Shown one piece after another: positions 53,428-64,000 of a stretch of 64,000 bases of DNA; position 1 is the first letter of the stretch, and each line of letters begins with the position of its first letter. Under the pieces are notes generated by a model. It searched no databases. It was not told the origin of the DNA and was given only the letters and a program-made list of their open reading frames with translations. Location: NCBI GenBank assembly GCA_030407315.1, contig JALQPE010002323.1:1-64000 (forward strand), in the 5' to 3' direction. This DNA comes from Asparagopsis taxiformis. Its lineage: Eukaryota > Rhodophyta > Florideophyceae > Bonnemaisoniales > Bonnemaisoniaceae. Position numbers and translations under genes: made by a program.

Positions 53428-55494
53428 GGTGAGTTTAGGAGGAAAAAGGGTGGGATGGAGGAGTGGGGTGCGTTGGATGGTAGCCGTCAGGAGAGGATGC
53501 AGTAGTACAGTGTTGTTTGAGAACACGATGCAGAAATGGAAGGAATAATATGATTACATTGCAGTCGTGGGATGCAGAGATTTGTATGAATTATATGGTC
53601 GAGAGGAATGGGAATGGTGGAGATGCGACGCGGCGAACATTGATAGCTCTACGGAAGCAAAGACTGTAAGGTATCTGTGGCCTAATTTACTTTGCTCGCC
53701 TCTCATCAGCAATTTAACTTGTTGGACCTGAGAGCAGTTGCTGTGCTGTGATGTTGGAGGCACATCAACTTTGAATTTTTGCTCCTTCGCTAATTATATA
53801 TGTCATTAAGTCCTTATTACTCTGTATGTGCGGTTTAAATTCTCGTTGATGTCCTCTATTTACTTGATTTTAAGCTGTACGGTGGCGTAATGGAAACGGT
53901 TGTAACTTCATACGTATCAACTCGATTCATTCAACACCACACCTCTTCTAGCTCAGCTACCGAGGCAAGCCCAACCAGTTATTTGTTTTCCTGTCACCGG
54001 AAAACAGTCCCTGCCATACTTCTTGTCTTGCTTCAATGATTACAGCTCTCACAGTAAACAACAGCTCATTTCTACATTACAGATGATGATTTTTTGTCTT
54101 CACGCTGGTCCAATGACTTGTATTTGGGCAATTCTGACGTTTTTTACCAGGGTATTCCATGCCAAACCTACTGTTGGCATCGCCTCTAGTATCAAGTGGA
54201 AAGCTGGTTTTCGACGCTTTTCCTTATACTCTGCTTACTAGAATCAATCATCGATTGAATTCCTGTGCTTCTCGCTTGGCTCGATGTGCCCATACTAGAG
54301 AGCTCACTATGTCTCGATATCCTTGTTGATGTATGGATGCGTTTCGTTTCGTGTGTAGTACTGGGTACAGAAGCTCTCGACGTGAAAGAAATCTTCCACG
54401 AGGGATCCAATGGCAATGCCGAGGTTCCGCAGAACTAAGGACGCTCAAAAAAATATCTGGATCATCAAATTTCCGTCGTGGCCGTTGTATTGCCTGACTT
54501 GAGCTACTCATATTTTTGATACCTGTGCCTAATGCCTGGTATGGCAGGCGTCATCCCCAAAATTGAAATATTCTGCGGTGAAGTCATATCTACTGAATTG
54601 CTGATATAAGACAAATATGTGTGTGTATTCGTAAGCCGAAGAGTCAGGCGTACAAGTCGTTCCGAAGATACTCGTCAATGTTCCTTTTCTCCTTAAATTG
54701 ATGAATTCGGTGATTCCCACGTATACTGAGAAAGCTAATATCTATTATTTCAGTCGACAACTGTTATCAGATAAGGGCTCAGTGTGATAGATTCCATGAA
54801 CGTCCACAAATTCCTGTAGAACACATACACAGTTTACCGACACCTCGGCAGTAGAAGGGTTTTCTCGACGAGTGTTGGATACCTGGGTGTGTATGTGGGG
54901 GGGGGGCGGGTGGTTGGATAAATTTACCCCTTGTAGAACGGCTAATCATAGAGCGGACTTTATACAGTACGTTCGGCCCTCCAACCATATTGGCTTGCAC
55001 CGGACTTCTTTTTCAACCAACAGAATTGCTTCAAACATTATTTTGTCGAATATTATTGGCTCTTCTTCTTCCCGGGAAATGATGAAAAAACATCGTTGGT
55101 GACGTAGGGGTAAACGAATGTATTGGTTCGTCCAGACAGAATTGGAGAAGCCCAGTCTCCAGCCGAAGCAATTAATGGTCCACCAGTGGGTGCAACCGGA
55201 AATCGCCACTCCACTACTTCGCCAGTCTTTGGACCAATCACAACCGCTGAAATTTGGCGAGTTTCTGCCAAATCTGGTGATATGGGTGGGAGTCTGAAAG
55301 GGCGATCCACTTCGCCAGATTTGGTTTCGTACCGTAAACTGTCCCTATACCGTAAGTTGATAGTACGCCTTGGATGAAATAGGCAACGAGATACCCACCA
55401 GTGATTATGTCTCCAAATCCCTTTTGGCAAAAAACGTCTTGCAGAGGTAGTTGCTGCATGCTCAGCAGCTTTAGCCATAGCCACAGTATCTGGA
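53428..55494. other. Gene-poor DNA
   Basis: No gene supported. A G-run (GGGGGGGGGCGGG near 54899) is present. The last few hundred bases may be decayed transposase sequence upstream of 55495, with no coherent frame. Confidence 0.4.
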
Positions 55495-55881
55495 TTGCAC
55501 TACCCCAAACTCTCTGATGAGTCCAAACCAACTGGAATGGCAATACTAGACGACTCCGCTTTGGTGACAAATACAAAATCGACTAACGGAAAGATTGTCC
55601 GGAGTCGCAAAACGAATGAGGTATCTAACATACCTGAAAGTGCGCCACTTGAGGCTGTGGATCTCCTACTACAGCGTATTATGCCAAGCGAACGTCAAAG
55701 CGCTGAATGGGGCATACGTGACATTAAAGAGTCATTAGCTAGAATAAAAGTTCCACTACCTGCGGATTGCACGAAAAGGCTTAGATTATTGACACTATGC
55801 TGTCACCTGTTCAACTTCAGAACCAGATATTTCGGTCCTAAACAGATGCGCTCTACCTATTCTAATCCACAAAAAGATTAG
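55495..55881 (+). pseudogene. DDE transposase C-terminal remnant
   Basis: About 128 codons without a proper start. The text AILDDSALVTNTKSTNGKIVRSRK, then PSERQSAEWGIRDIKESLARIKVPLP, then RLRLLTLCCHLFNFRTRYFGPKQMRSTY follows the end of PIF/Harbinger-like (DDE superfamily endonuclease) transposases, where the Asp in DDSA and the Glu in AEWG are candidate catalytic residues. The N-terminal half and first Asp are missing. The SANT/Myb-like gene 180 bp away on the opposite strand fits the two-gene layout of Harbinger elements. Confidence 0.65.
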
Positions 55882-56061
55882 TCCATACAGTTGCAATTAA
55901 TTTTACCGTTCACGTTAGATAGAATCATCCCGGTTTATTCGCGACATTACTCTGACAACCCGATTTAGTAAAAAACGAAGCATCGCAGCCATATTCTCCA
56001 ACATCTGGTTAGTAGGTTGTAGGATTTTTGATATTTACGCTTGTGAAACTACCTTATCGTA

Positions 56062-57431
56062 TTATTTGGTCATTGAGGATGATTTTTCGAGTGCACTGCG
56101 TGACATGAACTCTGATATCTTTCCAATACGTCCTGAAATTTTCCCCACATGTTCCACTACGTTGCTATCAATCTTTGAAATTTTTGACGGTGTTGACAGA
56201 CCCGTGGTACCCATTCGACGCTTCCCGACATATTTACCTACAGTTTCGATCTCCTTTGTCACACAGGTTCCACCTCTCTCGAAAATGTCAGCATTATTTT
56301 TATCCTCTTTTCTGACGTCGCTTACTAGCACTAGAGCTGTGAATTTTTTTGTATGTCCCGTGCTATCTGCTTCGCTTTGCGAACGGGATAGGGGCAAGAA
56401 GGGTCTGTGGAACAACGTTAGTTCTAGATAGCTGGTACGAGCTACGGACACGCTGTCCTTACGAAAACGAAACGAGCAGTCCACCCGCTGGTGTTTGACT
56501 GTATTGTTAGAACGGTAGAAGGTAGAGTGGTTAGCGAGTAGACACGAGCGTCACGACGCAACAATCCACGCGAGGATTACGTTAGCAAACGAGGTGGTAC
56601 GTCACCGGAGGCGCTCTCAACCAAGCCCGGAGGCACTACACGCAATCAGCCTTACGTGCGGCGATGGGTAGGGAGTACGCAGCTCGACGGAGACGAAGCC
56701 TCGTTAGGCAGAACGTAAACGTAAAACGTAGAAGTCAGTCGTAGACTAGAGCCGTTGCCCGTTCGATGTCTTGTCCCCTTTCCCTCCCGGCACGATGCCA
56801 ATACCTATATGGCCACGATGGCATCGCTTTACAGTGTAAACACTGTTCGTAACGTCCCCGAATGGGAAAGGACCTTGTGGGTCACACGTAGGGACCCGTT
56901 GGTCCGTTGGCCGTTGCCAGTACGTTCGTTGCACACGTGTGCCGGTTGCGCGCGCGCATGCGCCAGCAATGTTCGTGCATTGCTGTCGCCGGTCGTGTCC
57001 GCCGAAATTCGAATTCCGCGGAAAACGTAAATATTTGCAATTTCGGAATTGCCACGTATACTACAGGGTCTCCAGTTCGTTTCTATGGCATTGGCCAATT
57101 TGTCAAACTTGTTGCGGGTACTTTCTTGGTCCCTGAACGGTCTCATGTTCTCCTTTGCACACAGCGAAAAATTGTTCGCTACTGTAGTCCAATGGTTAGA
57201 GCCGAGAGGTTGCACCGCAGATACGCATTCGAGAAGGACATCTATGTCTTCTGTGGTGTAGTTTGGTGCCCCAGCTCGAGTTTGTATTTTCACTATTCGC
57301 AACGGTTCTACGGTCAGATGTACCCGTTCAGACGTGTTGATACCTTCCTCTGCTGGTAAGGCGACGAGACGTGAGGAAGATGGGGGTTCGTCGTCATTAT
57401 TTCTTTGCGTGTTCTGCGGAATACCAGACAT
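56062..57431 (-). pseudogene. SANT/Myb-like gene split by solo LTR
   Basis: ATG at 57431 (MSGIPQNTQ). The first exon-like part (57431-57066, 122 codons) holds a SANT/Myb-like trihelix: YTTEDIDVLLECVSAVQPLG, HWTTVANNF and RNKFDKLANAIETNWRP. A solo LTR with a 5-bp target duplication interrupts it. The second part (56400-56062, 112 codons plus stop) continues with RSQSEADSTGHTKKF and a basic/helical tail. Without the LTR and one target copy the two parts are in phase (about 234 residues). Probably the DNA-binding partner of a Harbinger-like transposon, or a domesticated one. Confidence 0.75.
56406..57065. repeat. Solo LTR of the element A family
   Basis: 660 bp, TGTGGAAC...TATACTACA, collinear with 20751-21410. 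Flanked by a perfect target duplication GGGTC (56401-56405 and 57066-57070). No internal sequence, so it arose by LTR-LTR recombination after insertion. Confidence 0.97.
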
Positions 57432-58079
57432 ATGTATTCTGTTTTTGGAAACCTTTCGATGGATACAAAAAGAAGATGGGTAGTAGTACCAGCCATAACG
57501 TAATTGTAGTGGCAAATTGATGCGCAAAACGGAAATTACAGTTGTAAACTGCACCCTACTTATGGCAAAAGTGGACTAGTGAGCTGGCGGAGGGCCAGGT
57601 CATTGTATTTTCATATATATAATAATTGCTATTATAAAGTGTCGGAATGGCGGACTGGCCATTTCCGGCTGCAACCACTACCGGGATTTGTCGGAAGGTC
57701 ATACCAATACAATAATGCATTACAGTAGAGTAGGTATTTAAGGCAGCAGCAACTGATCTCGCCGCCGATCTTGTAAATGGTATCGAATTACGAGACGACC
57801 TCAAGATCGTCAGGTTATGGAACCAGACCTCCTTGCGCCATCATTCGCAACCTGCCCACCTCCCTTTAACCATTGATCGCGGCGACGCTCGCCGGGCTCA
57901 AGATATGAGCCTCAGCTATCACAATATGTTCGCCACCAACTGACCAACGCGCCAACCGACGCGCCGAATACACCCTGACCAGAGGAAGATTCCTCCGAGC
58001 AGAAGAATAGCCACGAAATCTCCCCAGCGAGCTCTACCGACAAGCTCAATTAGACGCCCAAGACGATCACGTCGAAAAC
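57432..58079. other. Unannotated flank, possibly retroelement leader
   Basis: No gene supported; bases 57790-58079 could be the leader of the copia-like remnant that follows. Confidence 0.35.
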
Positions 58080-58634
58080 ATGACTGATCCAAACCTCACA
58101 ACTCCCTCTACCATCCCATCCTCCATTCACCTTCCTCCTTCCCTATCCCCTCGATTTGATATCCCACCCCATACTTCTGAGAGCATCACCCAATGGTGCA
58201 ATACAATCGACTGCCATACTACCCTCTATTATCTCACATATTTTCTCAAGGATCCACCACCTACTACCCCTGCCGACCCTGCCGCGTGCAGGATCTACCA
58301 ACAGAAAACGGCTCTTGCACGCCTCCTCATTATCAATAATATATCACCGGAAATAATGCCTGGAGTCAGCCTATCCATCATTAAAAGTCCAAAACCGGTA
58401 ATATATCAGCACCTGAAGAAAAAGATATCCGCAATACACCCCAAAAACTGAAGCTCCAACCTCCGGATACGTGCAAATCAAACAACATACGTTTCCGGCA
58501 CCCCCATCGAAACATATATACAGCAAAATATAGAGCTCATGCTACAATCGGAGGTCCCCCATATTGAGGATGAACACATCACAGTGGAATTCATACTGAA
58601 CGGGCTTTATGACGCCCCGGAATACACAGGATAA
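58080..58634 (+). pseudogene. Copia-like Gag remnant
   Basis: ATG at 58080; 123 codons (MTDPNLTTPSTIPSS, ITQWCNTIDCHTTLYYL, TALARLLIINNISPEIM) to a TGA at 58449-58451. A different frame then continues to 58634 with TTYVSGTPIETYIQQ, EHITVEFILNGLYDAPEYTG, a typical copia Gag pattern (FILNGL...PEY). A frameshift lies near 58445. No zinc knuckle or pol follows. Confidence 0.6.
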
Positions 58635-59370
58635 GCAAAAATAGAGAATATTCCATGGAAAATGCCGTATCGTACAGTAGAACTAGTCACCATATTTTAG
58701 CGGAACGCCCATCCCCAACGTTTGGATAAGGCCCATCGAAAAAAATGTAAAAAATCATCGGCTGAGACCAGCACGGCGATTTTGTTTTACAGTAGGCAGG
58801 AACCAAGCAGAACTATGGTGTGGCCGTGAGGTGATGGCTGAACCATGTACGGAAGGACACGTAGGGATGGAAATGAACCACGTCCATATATGAGCAGGAC
58901 GGCGGGTTGACTAGAACGGGCCAAGTCACGCAGGCACGGACTGTTGGAATGGAACCAGTACTGTATATGGGTATAGTTAGATATGGGGTGCACCGTGACT
59001 GCGATATGTGGTGGAAGGTGCAGAGCGATTCGTAGAAATAAACTATAAAATATAATGGGCACACCGTGACGGTCCGGTGTCTGAAACCAGGCGTAAGCAG
59101 CACTCGCTGAATGGACGGTGACCAAAGTATGATTATTGTATTCATTGGAATAATTCCAGAGTAGGTGACTTTTTGCTCATGGGACGTGACCAAGCTGACT
59201 TGTGGAACTGGCGAAACGATAATCTGGAAAGGGACCATTGACTGGGCATGTACGACCCAAGGCAAAGCGCGGTTAGTTTCCAAACTACAGTACTGTGTAA
59301 AGCCCGGATATATTCTATTATCACACCTGCTCGTGACACTGGAATTATTCCACCGTGGAGCACTGTAATG

Positions 59371-59506
59371 GGTACGGTTCACTTCCACTGGATGTAGTGG
59401 TTGTACCGTCGGGTTGGCGTGGACCATGTTCACTGGGTAGAGTGGTTGTACCGTCGGGTGGGCGTGGTCTATGTCCACTGGGTAGAGTGGTTGTACCGGT
59501 GGGCGC
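59371..59506. repeat. 45-bp tandem repeat
   Basis: Units at 59397-59441 and 59442-59486, a partial one at 59487-59506 and a diverged half unit before. On the minus strand it encodes a 15-residue repeat (PTVQPLYPVDIDHAH) in a 242-codon frame (59541-58813) lacking an ATG near its start; no domain recognised. Confidence 0.85.
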
Positions 59507-59865
59507 TCTGGGTAGAAACTGAAAGGTAGAATGGGCGGCACATCGCACTTTTGCGGAGAAACTGCAGGACGGATAGGTCTGACTGAAACGATATCTAGGA
59601 AGAATGGAAATCTGGATAGGGATAAAGAATTAGACTAGGGTGCAGCCAGTAGCGGGCACGCAAGATTTACGATATGGTGTAGTGGATATGGAATAGGTAA
59701 ATGGGCAGCTAACGCCAAAAGTTTAACGACATGAAGATCATCTGTACACTGCACTACGGAACTATGAACTATGCTACCATGGTAGATACTAAACGGCAAA
59801 ACGCTAGCTCTACATAAAGTAACTACAAATACATATAGGCATGAAAAGAGAGATGAGGGGAAGTC

Positions 59866-60132
59866 AGAAATTTCTGTTGGCACTTGGAAGGAAAAGAATA
59901 GATGAATCAATGGTTAGTGTTAGGAATGTAATTTCATTAACGCTTGAAGCATGATTAGAAGCCAGAGAACATACCGTTGATAGTGGAGCCAGAGCTTGAG
60001 TAAGCGGATTGCAGAGAACCCAGAAACTTCTGTGTGCACATAGATGGAAAGAAGTGGATGACACAGTGGTTAGTGCTAGAAACGGTGTGCCAAAAGCTCG
60101 ATTAGAAGTGAGAAAACGTAGTTGTAGGACCT
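59866..60132. repeat. Diverged direct repeat (~150-bp period)
   Basis: About 59866-59970 and 60024-60125 share CAGAAA(T/C)TTCTGT, GGAAAGAA, GTGGTTAGTG-like, GATTAGAAG and AGAGAAC/GAGAAAAC blocks in the same order. No coding sense seen. Confidence 0.6.
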
Positions 60133-61478
60133 TAGCCCTTGTAGATAGATTGTACCTCCGAGGAGGATTAGAGGATAGGGATAAGGCTTCGAACTCACGA
60201 GTGAGAGCGCCGATTCCACGAGGCTGGCGCCTCGTGCGATCATAGTAGCCCGAGGGCGGTTTCGGGTGGATCGATCCCTCGGAGCCCGGACACCTGTCTC
60301 CCAACCCGGTAGCGGGTGGTAGAGCGGGGTCCGGGGCGGCTGGATCTAACCTGCCGGAGGGATCTATCGGCCGTGGCCGTCCTCAACCCACTTAAAGGTT
60401 AACTAGGCACTTAGCGCGATGGATCCCCGCGGGGAATTATGGTCGCCTCCACGCGTGGCTGCCCACACGACGGATTCCGCAACTGTGATACCGCCGGCGG
60501 CTGCGGTCGAGACCGATTGAGAGGCCCACGGGCGTTAGCTCGGTTGACCGGCTGGGAGTGCCGAACCGACAGCGCTCCCAGTCGGTAGCCTTGTCCCGGT
60601 GGGAGGAAGGCCACTCCCGGTCGCCTGACGACGTTAAAAGAAGCGGGAAGGTAGTCCACTACCGCGGAGACGAAATGCCCTAGGGCAATCCACGTGCACT
60701 CCCGCCGGAGGAGGCTCGCGGCGGGCAATTGGGGAAATGTGCGAGCGATCCCCAATTGGAGATCGAAACGGAGCAGCGGGTACTACACTAACGGCGGCGG
60801 CAGTTCCCTTACCGGATAGTATCCGGTAAGGGAACTGCCGCCGCCGTTTAGTTGTAAGTTAAACGACCACGGTCGAAAAATTTGGAACCGAGACGATCTG
60901 CCTTTATTGTAGCTTAGTGGTCAGTCCGTTGACCTTAAATGGTCAACGAGACTGCCGGGACCGGACCAGGACCAATGGTCCCGGTCCGGCGTCCAATGGA
61001 CCTTGTGGGGTGTTTATGCGGCCCAGGGGCCTTACAGAGTAAGCTGCTACGTTGCTACGTGTAAACTAATAGAAACGGCCAGCCGTAACGTACACGTGCA
61101 CAACCGTAACGGGAGAATCCTCCCGCTCGCACACGTGTGTGACTAATCGCGCCTATATCGCTACACGTTGCACGCTCGCCGAAGGGTCCCGCGCGAGCAA
61201 TGTGGCCCGGTGCCAATGCAAGGCGGCACGCGCCCATTCGCCCTTGGGCGACAATTGCCTTGCCACGTCACCGCGGCTAGTGATCCCCAACGCGGCTCTT
61301 CGCGGCTGATTCCCTATCGAGCACCCACTCACGCTTTCGAGCGTACCGCTTAAGCGACCCCTCCTGGCGCCCATTCCAGACGCCTGGAATTATCCCTCCC
61401 GCGACCGCTCGCAGCGCAATACGGGACGAGTCCCACACTCTCCCCTCTTAAACTGGCGCGCTCCTGCGCGCAGGTATC
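60133..61478. other. GC-rich leader of the 61479 frame with hairpins
   Basis: No gene seen. Contains a perfect palindrome (60791-60847), a CAATTGGGG hairpin (60726-60734 with 60750-60758) and an imperfect CCGGGACC/GGTCCCGG stem (about 60954-60990). Composition changes sharply near 60230, suggesting the left part of a further retroelement. Confidence 0.45.
60791..60847. repeat. 57-bp perfect palindrome, single-base centre
   Basis: 28-bp arms (left arm starts ACGGCGGCGGCAGTTCCC) around one G at 60819. A fourth sequence-unrelated odd-centred palindrome in this window. Confidence 0.95.
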
Positions 61479-64000
61479 ATGTATCCATCAACTCCCCCAC
61501 CTTCTTTCTCTTCCTCCTCACAGCGACTCGTCACTTCCGTTTCCCTTATCCCGATCCAAATCAGCGAGTGGGGAATTTTGACGCCTCCGCATCCCGACGC
61601 GAAAGGCGACGTTAACAACAACCCTCGGGAGTCTACTCGCTCGTTGCCTGCAACGAGTACTCCGACCAATACTGCCTCGGCGGTGACAGCACGAGCGGCA
61701 GCCCATCAACCGTTGCCGGGCTCTTATCTTGACCTCTATGCTCCTGCCGCAGCAGCCACGCAAGGCCTTTCTGACCCCTATGCGGGGACTGAAGTGATGC
61801 CAAGTTATTACTATAACCACCCACGGCCGCGGCCTGCGCGCGATTCTGTCATCCCCTCGGGAGTTTCGTATTTCACCCCCACAGGTGGTGGCAACCGCCC
61901 TCCGCGTTTTGGCTCCACAGCAGCCAGGAGGGATAAAACCCAAGGTCGTCAGGGACGGGGCGTCTCCCCTTCGGTACCGACTCCGGCAAGGGTGCCGAGT
62001 GACGGTGGCCACGGTCGTCTCCCTGGGGAGTCATCTGCGGGAACCGTCGCGGCTCCAGCCGGGGGACAAGTATACTCCGCGTTGGCTCGCCTCGTTGGTG
62101 AAACAGAGTCTCCGGCCATGGCCGCCAAGTTGGGCGAAGTGTTAAGCATGGTCAACGCTTTGCCCTCGGGCAAGACGGCGGACATCCCCGAGCATTCGCA
62201 GCTTACCGGAGGAACTCCTGAATCCCAAGCGGCGCGCCAGGATATTTTTTTTGGGTCTCCGTCTCCTCGGGCGCCACGGCCTTTGTGGTTGACGAAACCC
62301 CCGGTCGCCCCTTCAGCTGGAGTTGCCCCTGGGCATGAGACACGAGTGGTGGAGTGGATGCGAACGCTTCACACGCAACCCTTCATTTATCATCAAGATG
62401 CTTTTGGGCACGAACTCTCGCGCGCACCCGGGTATCGCAGTTACGAATCGTACGGCCGCCTGCCGTTGCGACGTCCCGTCCTGGAACGGTTCGAGTGTAT
62501 CAAAGGGACTCACGGAGCCGCCGTGGCGGATCAGGTAATGCGCAAGCGCATGGAACATGGCCGATGCCGTATCACCATCCCGGCCAACTTCCCGAGCGAC
62601 GTGTATCACCTCAGTGAACCAGAAGACGAACCAATGGTTCGAATGATCGCCCGTTGGATCAAATTAGACCAACTTGGGGTGTTGGTTGACGACTTCTCTG
62701 AGGTGGACATTTGTCTACTGGCGGACCAGGCTACGATGTTCCTAGTGCGCTGGATTCGCCAGCGGTGGGGTGGGGAGTATCGCGACGAGCGTCGGCACAC
62801 GTTTCCTCAAACAAGTAACCAACCACTGCATCTCCGGCCGGGTCCGCGGGGTTACGTCATCACGTTCAAGGACGTAGAATACGTGCGCATTCCGACCAGG
62901 TTGCGTCGACGTTACTATGCTCGCATACCCCGTTGGATGGAAGTCCCCGAATGGGAGGTCTTGTTCCCGATGCCGCTCGTGTACCGCTACGCAGCGTCAC
63001 ACCTGGTGAGCTCGGAAGGGGGTACCCTCGCGAGGGTTTTAGACAAGATGGCCCATACGGAATGGGTGTGCTACTACGCCGCGACGTGGTTGGAGAACAT
63101 CGTGGCGCAAAATCGTATGCACCAGGTCCCTGAGGAGATGTTCAAGAAGATACGCTCTTTGGGCGTCGAGGCACCCATCTGGCCTAGCGGACTCATCCGC
63201 AATTTCGAGTGCTTCGATGTCACGCCCGAGTTTCTCGAGCATTTCTATCGCTTGCACGAAACATTCCCGTGGGAGACGGTTGACATCGTGCCGATACTCA
63301 ATTCTCCTTACGAACCGACGCATCGGCTGAGCAAGTGGGTGCCAATGGACCCGGTCTCGCATTCGATCGACTTATCGTCGTACCTGTTCATAGTACGCCT
63401 CGAGTTGGGCATCCCCCTTAGGGTCCTCGAATACACTGCTGCGCAACCCCTTATGGGAGGCTGGATGGCCAGGGTGTGGGATTACGTTACCCTAGGGCAA
63501 CTCGTGGAGGACTGCATATCGTATCAGACCCATGGCGGCCGTCCTCTCCTTCCGCGGGAAGAAACAGGCTTGCCCGTAGCGGTTCCCAGGTCAGCGCGTC
63601 CTCCGGCGACCACAGACGCGTCGGCAGAAATAGCCACCGTTGAGCCCGTCCCGGCTGATTCAGCCGGTCCGTCTTCGGTTACTCGGCCGCGGCCGTCCGA
63701 CCGTTCCCTCCCATCAGACATGACCGCGCATGCTTCGGCCTTGGAAAAGCGCGTGGAAGAGCTCCAGCGCGCGGTGTCTGCGAGTCGAGAGCGATTGGCG
63801 CAAAGCGAAGCGGCGCGGGTATCAGCCGAAGCTGCCTTGGCGACGGTTAAGGGCGAGAAGGAAACTCTGCGAGCAGAATTGATGGCTGAGAACACGCTGC
63901 TGAAGCGAAAGCACGATGACTTGTTCAAGAGCCGGCTGGGGTACGCGCGTGATTTAGCGGAACAGGAGTTAGCCCTGCAGAGCGCGCTCTGTCAGGTCTG
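61479..64000 (+). CDS. Large retroelement-type protein, 3' end outside window
   Basis: ATG at 61479 opens a frame of 840 codons with no stop before the window ends. Residues 1-280 are Pro/Ser/Thr/Arg-rich and disordered (with SDPYAG and TPTGGGNRPPRF). Residues about 290-690 are globular (VVEWMRTLHTQPFIYHQDAF, EDEPMVRMIARWIKLDQLG, VPEWEVLFPMPLVYRYAASHL, SLGVEAPIWPSGLIRNFE). From about 750 a heptad coiled coil runs on (ALEKRVEELQRAVSASRERL, KGEKETLRAELMAEN). The layout (disordered start, DPYA motif, central domain with PEW, late coiled coil) parallels the antisense gene of element B, though alignment is weak. Gag, an accessory retroelement protein or an unrelated host gene are all possible. Confidence 0.7.
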   Translation, partial: MYPSTPPPSFSSSSQRLVTSVSLIPIQISEWGILTPPHPDAKGDVNNNPRESTRSLPATSTPTNTASAVTARAAAHQPLPGSYLDLYAPAAAATQGLSDPYAGTEVMPSYYYNHPRPRPARDSVIPSGVSYFTPTGGGNRPPRFGSTAARRDKTQGRQGRGVSPSVPTPARVPSDGGHGRLPGESSAGTVAAPAGGQVYSALARLVGETESPAMAAKLGEVLSMVNALPSGKTADIPEHSQLTGGTPESQAARQDIFFGSPSPRAPRPLWLTKPPVAPSAGVAPGHETRVVEWMRTLHTQPFIYHQDAFGHELSRAPGYRSYESYGRLPLRRPVLERFECIKGTHGAAVADQVMRKRMEHGRCRITIPANFPSDVYHLSEPEDEPMVRMIARWIKLDQLGVLVDDFSEVDICLLADQATMFLVRWIRQRWGGEYRDERRHTFPQTSNQPLHLRPGPRGYVITFKDVEYVRIPTRLRRRYYARIPRWMEVPEWEVLFPMPLVYRYAASHLVSSEGGTLARVLDKMAHTEWVCYYAATWLENIVAQNRMHQVPEEMFKKIRSLGVEAPIWPSGLIRNFECFDVTPEFLEHFYRLHETFPWETVDIVPILNSPYEPTHRLSKWVPMDPVSHSIDLSSYLFIVRLELGIPLRVLEYTAAQPLMGGWMARVWDYVTLGQLVEDCISYQTHGGRPLLPREETGLPVAVPRSARPPATTDASAEIATVEPVPADSAGPSSVTRPRPSDRSLPSDMTAHASALEKRVEELQRAVSASRERLAQSEAARVSAEAALATVKGEKETLRAELMAENTLLKRKHDDLFKSRLGYARDLAEQELALQSALCQV

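Noticed and set aside
58813..59541. 242-codon minus-strand frame with 15-residue repeats as a gene
   Set aside because: It lacks an ATG near the start and its repeats are explained by the 45-bp DNA tandem repeat.
60160..60245. tRNA gene or tRNA-derived SINE on the minus strand (GTTCGAAGCC resembles a B box)
   Set aside because: No A box at the right distance and no cloverleaf could be drawn.
60230..60780. Ribosomal RNA fragment
   Set aside because: GC-rich and hairpin-bearing but I recognise no conserved rRNA core sequence.

Overview
The window looks like nuclear DNA of a TE-rich eukaryote whose genes are mostly single-exon: several open frames exceed 1,000 codons with no obvious intron, there are SET, chromodomain and SANT/Myb-like modules, TATA boxes, and LTR retrotransposons with PBS, PPT and target-site duplications. 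No bacterial operon layout is seen. An intron-poor lineage such as a red alga is a reasonable guess and a fungus is not excluded; the species cannot be settled from the sequence alone.

Left region (1-17.1 kb). Five large genes of unfamiliar architecture: a 5'-truncated dioxygenase-like gene (2-1735), a ParB-like plus dioxygenase-like gene (3312-6959, 1,215 aa), a ParB-like/DNA methyltransferase/SET fusion (9052-12519, minus), a Tudor/PWWP-like coiled-coil gene (13033-14394) and a coiled-coil gene (14670-16196, minus). The two intergenic gaps around the 3312-6959 gene are filled with four arrays of nested perfect palindromes (13 copies of one 33-bp odd-centred palindrome, alternating with a TTTACC-S-GGTAAA palindrome). 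A different palindrome array (ACAGTAAA/TTTACTGT) lies at 16.7-17.1 kb. A third member of the ParB-dioxygenase family, now broken by frameshifts and a stop, lies at 35.8-39.8 kb between two copies of another palindrome-containing composite repeat. The recurring association of ParB-like/dioxygenase genes with palindrome arrays is the most interesting signal in the window.

Middle region (17.1-33.3 kb). Two nested Ty3/gypsy elements. Element A (minus strand, 21410 down to about 17.09 kb) keeps one LTR, gag and a decayed protease. Element B (plus strand, 21411-32738) is a chromovirus with gag, protease, RT, RNase H, integrase and chromodomain, all mildly broken, plus a long antisense accessory frame before its 3' LTR. 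Its 3' LTR interrupts a host-like gene whose first 170 codons survive at 32742-33251.

Right region (33.3-64 kb). Palindromic repeat units (33.6-35.5 and 40.1-40.5 kb), a copia RT-RNase H remnant with a well-formed LTR (43.3-44.7 kb), two paralogous secreted 8-cysteine proteins (47204-47863 plus; 52700-53332 minus) set in otherwise gene-poor DNA, a DDE transposase remnant (55.5 kb), a SANT/Myb-like gene split by a 660-bp solo LTR with a 5-bp target duplication (56.1-57.4 kb), a copia-like gag remnant (58.1 kb), minor tandem repeats, and finally an 840-codon frame (61479 onward) that runs off the window.
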